A DNA stretch of 30,823 nt from Lojkania enalia (lineage: Eukaryota > Ascomycota > Dothideomycetes > Pleosporales), in NCBI GenBank assembly GCA_010094045.1, contig ML986730.1, positions 1 through 30,823 on the forward strand, given 5' to 3'. This document shows, piece by piece, positions 22,881 to 30,823 of this stretch. Positions within the stretch are counted from its first letter, which is position 1, and each line of letters opens with the position of its first letter. Made by a program: the position numbers and the translations under genes. A model generated the notes under the pieces. It did no database searches and was not told the origin of the DNA. It saw nothing but the letters and a program-made list of their open reading frames with translations.

Positions 22881-25800
22881 AGGCGTTAGTATACAACTAA
22901 ACACCCTTGTTAATACTAGCGCCTAAGGCTTCCTATTTCTTAATTCTATAGTAGCTAGATCGCTCTCCTAAACTCTATATATATTGATATAGCGCTTACC
23001 CTTTAAAATTACTGTTAAAGGTTTTTAGGACTGAATCTAAACCCTAATTAATTAGTATATCTACTTATACTTATAAATTAATAGGAGAACTATCTAAAAC
23101 TACCCATTTATTATTATAGACCTAGGTACTTAGGATTGTATTATTGGTATTAAATAGTTATATTACTTTCAGCTCCAGCTAGATACGGATAAGAATCGGA
23201 TTATATAGCCCTCTAAGTATCCTACTACTTATAATCTATTACCCCCTCTTCTTATATAATTAACTCAGCTAGCACGCGATAAGGAGGTAGAGCTAGATAT
23301 CCAGTAACGCGACGCTTTATAGGAAAAGGACTAGTATTAGTAGTCCCGTAATCCAACTATCTATTATATTAAAGGTCTACTAAGACTACTAAAACTATAT
23401 TAATCTCTTATAGCCTATAGTCTAAATAAGCTTAAAGCTCCTGCACGCCCGTATATAATAAAGTCCGAATCCGATCTAAAGAAAACCTATTCTTCTATTA
23501 TCGCTCTTATTATAGCTAATACTTTCTACTTTAATATAAAGAGGAAAGAGAACAAGTTTTTCTCTACATCTCTATACGAAATCGAGCAGCTAATTAAAGA
23601 TAAGTAAGCTCTAGAACTAGAAGACGAGGCTGAAAATAAAGTACTAGTAAATCTCCGATTACCATCTAAATACTATAGATATTAGAATATATTTAGCAAG
23701 ACTGCGGCTTATTAATTACTAGAATACTACCCTTACAATTATAAAATTGTTCTTATAGAACTCCTCCCTAATAGTTACAGCCCGTTGTATAAGTAGAATG
23801 TTAAGGAGCTGGAGGTAACTAAGAAGTATATTATAGATAATCTACGGAATGTGTATATTAAGTAGAGTCTAAGCTCTTTTATATCTCTAATTCTATACGT
23901 TTATAAACCTAATAGCGACCTATATATCTGCGTAGATTATTGTAAACTTAATACTCTTACCTATAAGAACATATATCCGATACCACGCATAGATAAATTC
24001 TTATCTAGACCTACTAAAGTAGTAATTTTTACTAAATTTAACATTTATACAGCCTTTAACAAGATTAGAATAGACCCTAGTTCTAAGGAATATACTACCT
24101 TTCGGACTTAATACAGAACCTATAAGTATAAAGTTCTACCTTTTAGATTATATAACAGTCTAGCAACTTACTAGTACTATATAAATAACGTATTAATCAA
24201 CTACCTAGATAACTTCTATATTACTTACCTAGATAATATCCTTATCTACTCTAAAGACGAGGCGATATATACTATCTATATTAAGAAAGTTTTTAAAAAA
24301 TTACGTTAAGTAGGGTTATAAGTTAATATTAAAAAGAGCGAATTCTATATTACCCGAACTAAATACCTTAGCTATATCCTCTTAAATAAAGGCCTTAAGG
24401 TTAACCTAGAGAAGGTAGAAGTACTATATAACTAGTAACTACCTACTACTATAACGGGTGTGAAATCCTTCTTAGGTTTTACTAGATTCTATTAATAGTT
24501 TATACCAGAATTCTCGCGTGTCGTAAAGCTAATTATTATACTATAGAGCTCTACAACCCCTTTTATATAGACTTTAGAATGTAATATTGCCTTTAAGAAA
24601 TTGAAGTTAGCTCTATTAAGTATACCTACTCTCTACTACTTTAACCCTGCATTAGAAACAAAAATGGAAACTAATACCTCTAATAGAGTAGTTGTAGGAG
24701 TACTATTATAGAAACATCCTAACAGAAAATAGTATTTTATAGCGTTCTATAGTAAGGTTCTATCCGGTTTAGAACTGAACTAGAAGATTTATAATAAGAA
24801 ACTATTTACAATCATTACTGCGTTTAAGTAATAGAGGGTAGAACTTACTTTAGTAGCTACTAGGACTCTAGTATATACCAATTATCGCTCACTCGAATAT
24901 TTTATAACTATAAAGGTATTTAATACTTATTAAGTTTATTAGACCGAGGAATTAGCTTAGTATTAGTTCTAAATTAAGTATACTTTAGGCAAGAATAATA
25001 CTAGAGTAGATATCCTTAGTTGTTGCGAATAAGATATAGAAAACTTAAAAGCAGCTTAAACCGACAACTAGTTAAGAGTCCTATTTAGACCGTATTAACT
25101 TTACCCCCGAATTAATGCCGAATTAGCCTAGTTCTATATTATCTAAATAACAGCTTAAGCGGCTATACTAAACGTTATTAAAGGCTAGGAGTAGGTTATA
25201 TTACTAGACTCTCTAGAGTTGATCGACGTATTATTATAGGAAAACCGAGCCTCCTTCGCGTAGGAACGCATACTTCTACCCTACAAATATTAGATAGAGA
25301 ATAGACTACTCCTCTATAATAATCGCTTATATATTCTATCAGATTTAGGCCTTTATATATAACTTATACGAGAGGCTTATAACTAAGTATCCTCCACACA
25401 CCTAAGTACTACTAAAACCTATTAGTTACTATCCTAGAAGTACTACTAGAAGGGTATAGAGGCTACTTGCAAACGATATATACGGAATTGTATTCTATAC
25501 CGTAAAGCTTATCTAATATAAACCTAAACTCTAGGTTTTATCTATCTACTTCTTATACTAAATCGACTAATATAGTACCTATATATTAACTTTAAGGATT
25601 TTCCTATAGATAAGTCCGGATATAATTAGATTATAGTAGTAATTAATCGCCTGTCCAAATAAGCTGTATCTATTCCCTACTATCGTATAATTAACGTAAG
25701 AGGAATAGCTGAATTATTTATTTAATAGGTGTACCGCTTTAGCTATATATCTAAAACTATTATTTTAGACTGAAGACCTCAGTTTATATCCAGTTTCTAG

Positions 25801-26752
25801 TCTAAATTCTGCTATATCTTAGACGTAAAGATTAAACTATCTACTACTTATTATAAAGAGACTAACGGACAGATAGAGATTATAAATAAGTATATTAATC
25901 AGAGACTGCGTTCTTTTATATCCTTCTACTAAGATAACTAGAGTTCTCTATTACCTATAATCGACCGAGTATAAGCAACTCTACTCTATACAACTATCAG
26001 AATATCCCTATATTAGATCCTATACAGATCCGAGCCCTGTTAGAGTTAGGATTAGAAATATTCTATTAATCCTATTACTATAATAAATAAATTAAATCGT
26101 AAGAATATTCTAGCTCTAGCAATTCGCATATATATAGTTTAGGAAACTGTAAAGGCTAATATCGAGAAGGCTCAGGATCGTATATAATCTATTATTAACC
26201 GTTACTAGCAACCGATTAATTAGTAGATTAGTAATATAGTCTACTTAAATACTAAGAACTTTACGGTCTAGAGACTGAGCCGAAAGCTATCCGATTAATA
26301 GGAGGGCCCCTTTAAAGTATTAGAGCAGGTTAAAAACTCGTACTACTTATAGCTACCCCTAGGGTCGAGTATATATAATATCTTCGTACTAAACCTGCTG
26401 TATAAAGACCTCCAGGACCTTCTACCTAGATAAGAAGCTCTAAAACCACCCGCTATCGCTATTAATAAGGTAGAAGAGTAGGAGGTTGAGGAAATACTAG
26501 CTAGTAAGTTATATTACAAGACCCTTAAATACCGTGTAAAATAGATAGGATACGATCCCAACCTAATCTAATATAAAGCCTTAAACTTTATAGGTTCGTC
26601 TTATAAGTTAAGAGCTTTTTATAATAAGTATCCGAATTACCTAGGACCCCTAAGAGCCCTAACTAAATGGATTAAGGTATATAAGGATAGTATAAAGAAT
26701 ATAGATTATCTAGTAGATAATAGTATATAAGAGTTAAGTAGTAGATTTTAAA
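22881..26752 (+). pseudogene. pol: Gypsy-2 pol remnant (protease, RT, RNase H, integrase, chromodomain)
   Basis: One frame, -1 relative to gag, holds from protease to chromodomain. The protease is at 22882-23160, with the DTG-type site now NTSA (Asn at 22912-22914) and a downstream DLGT.DCIIGIK. RT is at about 23900-24330 (LYICVDYCKLNTL; YLDN at 24226-24237 for YLDD). RNase H is near 24650-25030. Integrase is at about 25430-26330, with a Cys-bearing zinc-binding segment, VVINRLSK at 25636-25659 (Asp now Asn at 25645-25647) and LSTTYYKETNGQIE. The chromodomain is at about 26470-26700 (VEE.EVEEILASK and YRVK.IGYDP). In-frame stops fit CAG, CAA or TGG hits. Codon starts at 22882, 22912, 24232, 25645 and 26470 agree, so no net indel. 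Confidence 0.9.
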
Positions 26753-26769
26753 AACTAAAGTATAGGCCC

Positions 26770-27290
26770 GAAATTACTCCTCTATAAAATCCGGAGGGTC
26801 TGACAGCAGGCTGTTAGATACCTTCCTAGTCCTCTTCTCTTCTACTCTTCTTCCCCTTTCTTCCCTCCGGACTCTCCTTAAACCTCCCCTACCTTATTCT
26901 TAGCTGCTTAAGAGCGCCGCGATATCAGTTTAAAGGCTAGATATTAGAGCCTCTAAGGCTGAAACCCGACGGAGTAACTCAGTACTCTAGTAGAATAAAG
27001 CTACTTAGATACTAGCTGTAAGAAGGCTATCTTCCTAACTTCTTACAACCTAGGCTATAAGCGCTAGGCTGTAAGTAGACTTTAAAATAGCCTTAAAGGC
27101 CACCTCTTTATCCTCCTTATCCCCTACGTATCGGGCTACTACCTACAGTTCGAGATGGCCCCGGAGGACTAGAAACTCCTCCTTATAGTAGGAGGGGATC
27201 TATAAGTACGTTAGTAGCAAGTATCCTACTAGTATTAGATGCGATTCGTACGGGGTTGTACTTTTTATTTTACGAGGTGTAATACTCGCA
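26770..27290 (-). pseudogene. Gypsy-2 candidate antisense accessory gene
   Basis: Downstream of the chromodomain the minus strand has a frame of about 165 codons reading YESHLILVGYLLLTYL, EEFLVLRGHLEL, YVGDKEDKEVAFKAILKS, LLRRVSALEALISSL and a basic stretch RVRREERGRRVEEKR, ending in SLLSDPPDFIEE. About nine in-frame stops in the body are all TAG or TAA, never TGA, as expected for CAG or CAA hit by RIP. The Leu-rich then Arg/Glu-rich pattern suggests a coiled coil followed by a basic segment. The plus strand here has no comparable reading. The start is not identifiable: the ATG at 27293-27291 is in another frame. I do not recognise the family. Confidence 0.55.
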
Positions 27291-27819
27291 TTTTTTTAAT
27301 CTTAGAGACTGAAAGGAAAATATTATATACTACCCGCGGGCGAGCGCGCGCGTAGCCTAAAGGTAGATAACCTAAAAGGCCTCTAAAGAGGCTCTAAAAG
27401 GCGGGCGGAGTAGTATATTAATTAATTTTTTTCTATAAGACGTTAGTAATACTTTAATAATTAACGGTTCTAGAGACGTGCAACGATATATACGGAGTAG
27501 AAGTTATTATTTAGTTAAGGAAGCTTAGTTAACAGCGACCTGGTAATATACTAAGACTAGTAAACGCTTGTTGCTATACGCGACGAAATTGCAATATTAA
27601 TAAACTATTATGATAGTAGTTACTAGCTAATATATAGGTTAATTATACTTACTATAAAAACCTTACTTAACATTATATTAATAAACGCATCTCTATAGGC
27701 AACTACGCGTATTAGCTTTTACTAGTAAATACCTCCTTAAAGGAATTTCTTTATACTAGAACCCATTTATAATAGCTCCAATTCCCTCCCGAACCAGCGT
27801 AGATAGGGACTATCAGTCT
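27291..27819 (+). other. Gypsy-2 3' untranslated region with GC-rich inverted repeat
   Basis: No protein domain seen on either strand. A GC-rich patch (27333-27352) sits in a region bracketed by an imperfect inverted repeat (27325-27337 and 27405-27418), with a small hairpin GCCTC-TAAA-GAGGC inside. If the antisense frame is a gene, its promoter should be here. Confidence 0.55.
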
Positions 27820-27835
27820 AAGAGGAGGGGGGTAG
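27820..27835 (+). other. Gypsy-2 polypurine tract
   Basis: AAGAGGAGGGGGGTAG directly precedes the 3' LTR, the position and composition expected of the plus-strand DNA primer site. Confidence 0.85.
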
Positions 27836-28114
27836 TATAATAATGCAAAGAAATCGTTCCACGAAAAGCTTTATATATAACCTTATCCTAAAGCTTTTCG
27901 CTTATCTTATCTTACCCCTAGTTCCACCCCTTTTCCCATCCGTATATAGTTGTATACTCCCTTATAAGTAGCTTAGTAGTTTTTCTATATCCTTTTGTAC
28001 AAGGCCTATAAGTGTTAATAGAATTCCCAGGCTCCTAATCCCCCACACACTCCTATATACCTCTAAGTAGATTCATACTGTATTTAGACCTATTATCTTA
28101 CCTGCGCTATTATA
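27836..28114 (+). repeat. Gypsy-2 3' LTR (279 bp)
   Basis: Aligned to the 5' LTR without gaps. The differences I see are all C/T or G/A. Starts TATAATAATGC and is followed by the ATAGT target duplication. Confidence 0.9.
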
Positions 28115-28224
28115 ATAGTTAGATAAATCATCTTTTTTAGATAACCTATTTCGGGTATAGTATTATAGTACTATACCTAATCTATTATAAATTGGGCCTA
28201 ATTTATTACTTTATATTAGATAGG
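28115..28224. repeat. TLH copy F, right part, with constant terminus
   Basis: Resumes TLH sequence after Gypsy-2 (AGTTAGATAAATC) and carries the palindromes and the TTAGATAGG terminus at 28224. With 20910-20920 it makes a fragment of about 120 bp equivalent to 4584-4703 of copy A. The first five bases are the target duplication. Confidence 0.82.
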
Positions 28225-29721
28225 CCCTTTACTATTATTATTATACTACTACTACTTTCTTATATTAGTCTAGCTTTAACTATCTATCTACTTTACTTCT
28301 AGTATCTTTTTACCCCTATTAAGCCCTAAGAAGTAATACTATAATATACTAAATAGCTAGAATACTTTAATTAAGTATATACTAAAATACTTAATAATAT
28401 TAATTAGTATACTATAGTTTCTAATCTCTATCTATATTATTTATATACTTTATAGCTCTAGTCTACTTTTTTCCTCTTTATCTACTTTAACTTCTTTAAC
28501 TTCCTCTATCTTATCCTAATATCTTTTACTAAACGACTCTCTAACTACTTTTCTACTAATACTAATAGCTATATATTAGTAGTCTAATATATATAGTTTA
28601 ATATTTATCTACTTATTAGTCTTATACTTAAATACATGCGTTAGTTAGTCTATCTTTTATAGCCTATATTAATCCGCCTATATATAGTTATTAAAGCTTC
28701 TATTAAGCACCTTAATATTTAAATACTTTTAAAATAGCTATATATAAACTAAGTATACTACTATTATCTACCCTAGCTATAGTAGTAGAAAGTATAGTAC
28801 TACTTTTAGCTTATCCTACTAGAATTGTGATTTATAATAGTAGACTACTATTATAATCTATTTATCTCCTATAAAGATATTATAGTTCTATAGTATTTTA
28901 TTATAATACTATATTATTATAATCTTTAACCCTTATCTAGACTGTTTTAAAATTATATATATACTAATTATTAGTAGTTTTAAAAAGTAATCTATCTACT
29001 ATAAGTACTATTTTATCTACTATTTATTCTATAAGCTGTCTCTTAACTAGAGCTACTAACTAGCTTCTATCTATCTAGTTTAAGTAAGTATCTATTTAAG
29101 TTTATTATTAAGCTAATTATTATAATAATAGATAAAAAATATACCCTACTATATAAATATAATATTATTAATAAGCTACTTTAGCCGGATAGTAAACTAG
29201 TCCTTAGCTCTAACTATCTAATATAGTTCCTACTAAAATATTTCTTTTACCTTAGCTACTATATCCTATACTATTTTATAAAACTAGTTAATATAGATTA
29301 GCTAGCTATTAAGATAGAATATCTTCTTATTCTTTAACTAGTAAGCGTTACCTAAATTATTAGCTATTAGTATAATAAACTTCTTATATACTAGTAAGTT
29401 AATTATCTTACTTATTAGACTAAACAATTTATTAGCTAGAAACTTCTACTATATAAGTAGAAAATACTTTTAGTCCTCGTCTGTCTACTTATTATACTCT
29501 ACTATTAGAAGTAGCTTCTTTATATCTAGCACGCATACGTAGTATATTATACTAGTAAGTATATATAAGTAGTTTTTTACTATATATAAATAGTCTATTT
29601 TAGTATTAATTCCTAATATAGTAAGAAAATAGATAAGTCTATTACTAAATAGCTAATTACTTATTAATTAAAAAATAAATGATATAAATATATCTAGTAG
29701 TACTTTAAATTAAATATTTTT
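28225..29721 (-). pseudogene. TLH copy G: middle region only
   Basis: Collinear with about 1708-3205 of copy A, minus strand. It contains the region between the N-terminal domain and the helicase, so no catalytic motif is present. Its left end is fused to the copy F terminus (shared GCC). On the right it is interrupted by the second Gypsy-2 copy, so its own terminus would lie beyond the window. Mutation is among the heaviest in the window. Confidence 0.83.
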
Positions 29722-29999
29722 TATAATAATATAAAGAAATCGTTTTATAAAAAACTTTATATATAACCTTATCTTAAAGCTTTTTACTTATCTTATTCTA
29801 CCCCTAGTTCTACCCCTTTTCCCTTCTATATATAGTTGTATATTCTCTTATAAGTAGCTTAGTAGTTCTTCTATATCCTTTTATATAAGGCCTATAGGTG
29901 TTAATAGAATTCTTAAGTTCTTAATCCTTATATACTCTTATATACCTCTAAGTAGATTTATATTATATTTAGACCTATTATCTTATCTATACTATTATA
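29722..29999 (+). repeat. Gypsy-2 copy 2, 5' LTR (278 bp)
   Basis: Starts TATAATAATATAAAG and ends ATTATA, with the same limits as the copy 1 LTRs. Its TGCAAAG is now TATAAAG, and many CA and CG sites are converted to TA. Confidence 0.87.
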
Positions 30000-30823
30000 T
30001 TATATAGAAGAATTTAATACTACTAGTAATAGCCTCTTATATAATATTATATTAATTATTTATTTAACTATATTTAAATCTAAAATATATCTAATTTAGT
30101 TTAAATTATAATATTTATATACTATTATATTAAATTATTTAGTTATTTAGATAAGATCTTAGAAATCTTCTATTAACTAAAGCCTTTAGGTTTAGAACTT
30201 CCTATCCCCTATAATTAGAATTGCCTTTAGAAAAGCTGCGTAGAATATACCTAGGTAGAAACTTAGAGACTACTAATAACCTATTAGAATTAAAGGTAAC
30301 TGCTAATATCTAACTATAATTTACCTTCTAATTCTTATACTAGAACTAATATATATATAAGTTATAGTAAGAGTAAGCTTCTATCTATATATATAGAACA
30401 ACCGTTACCTCTTATAGGGGGCCTTATAATAGGTAGACCCCTCTCTATAGGGCTTATAATAAAGAACCTATCTAATTTAGAGGGAAATTAGAGTAAACTA
30501 ACCCTTAAGAAATAAATCGCAATTTTATAAGAGGAGATTATATACTTAATATAATAGAGAACTATTAGTCTTAATTAACCTCTATAAACTACTAAATTAG
30601 AACCGATAATATACTAAGAAACTTTTATAACTCCTCTAGTAAGAAATCTTTTAGCTACCTTTAAGCTCCCTTAAATCTACTTTACTAAATATACGCCTAA
30701 GATTAAAAGCTTTATAGATAGTAGTAAACTTATATTTAAATAATAGTAAGCCTTAATTCTAGACTAACTTAAGATTAATATAGATTACTATCTAATAGAG
30801 TATATATATATAGTATTAGTATA
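29722..30823 (+). mobile_element. Gypsy-2 copy 2: 5' LTR, leader and start of gag, cut by window edge
   Basis: The LTR is at 29722-29999 (278 bp, one base shorter than the copy 1 LTRs), followed by sequence collinear with 21200-22020 of copy 1, including the LVVKNLSNLEGN region of gag. It has lost far more CpG than copy 1. It interrupts TLH copy G at a T-run (29717-29721 TTTTT would be the target duplication, to be confirmed to the right). Confidence 0.88.

Larger units (their letters stand above)
20921..28114 (+). mobile_element. Gypsy-2 copy 1: complete Ty3/Gypsy chromovirus (7,194 bp)
   Basis: Two 279-bp LTRs in direct orientation enclose gag, protease, RT, RNase H, integrase, a chromodomain, an antisense frame and a polypurine tract. 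The target duplication ATAGT is perfect at 20916-20920 and 28115-28119, so the element is full length and inserted in TLH copy F. It keeps many CpG sites, unlike the TLH copies around it, but CA/TG is depleted and in-frame stops are frequent. The structure is complete but the coding is dead. Confidence 0.92.

Overview
The window looks like repeat-derived heterochromatin from a filamentous ascomycete (Pezizomycotina). Every recognisable gene is a transposon-type or subtelomere-type sequence riddled with C-to-T and G-to-A transitions: CA/TG is mostly replaced by TA, CAG/CAA/TGG codons appear as stops, Cys and His as Tyr, and Asp as Asn. This is the signature of repeat-induced point mutation (RIP). 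I see no intact protein gene, tRNA, rRNA or CRISPR array. The species cannot be named from the sequence.

Layout. (1) 1-4703: copy A of a 'TLH' unit, a minus-strand telomere-linked RecQ-type helicase with an OrsD/DUF3505-like N-terminus. It begins at 4452 and runs off the left edge. (2) 4704-7100 and 7101-7315: truncated copies B and C in the same orientation. (3) 7314-14133: Ty3/Gypsy chromovirus 'Gypsy-1'. Its 5' LTR is reduced to 11 bp, and a solo LTR of the same family lies inverted inside its gag-pol interval. (4) 14134-17002 and 17003-20909: TLH copies D and E. (5) 20910-28224: copy F, a TLH remnant of about 120 bp split by a complete second chromovirus, 'Gypsy-2' (20921-28114; 279-bp LTRs; 5-bp target duplication ATAGT). 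(6) 28225-29721: TLH copy G, broken by a second Gypsy-2 copy (29722 to the right edge).

The main structural observation concerns the six TLH right ends in the window (A to F). All end at the same bases (...GATAG/GATAGG), and each is fused directly to the truncated left end of the next unit or, in one case, to a truncated LTR. The junctions share one to five bases, typically G-rich. This one-sided truncation in a head-to-tail array matches terminal erosion followed by addition of a new unit, formally like Drosophila HeT-A arrays. On that reading the chromosome end lay to the left and copy A is the youngest; copy A is also the least damaged at CpG. The mechanism is inference; the geometry is read directly.

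Both chromoviruses carry, downstream of the chromodomain, a minus-strand reading frame interrupted mainly by TAG/TAA, a candidate antisense accessory gene. In both, pol lies in the -1 frame relative to gag. In TLH copy A and in both pol regions, the reading frame holds through widely separated motifs although many codons are now stops, so point transitions rather than indels seem to have inactivated them.
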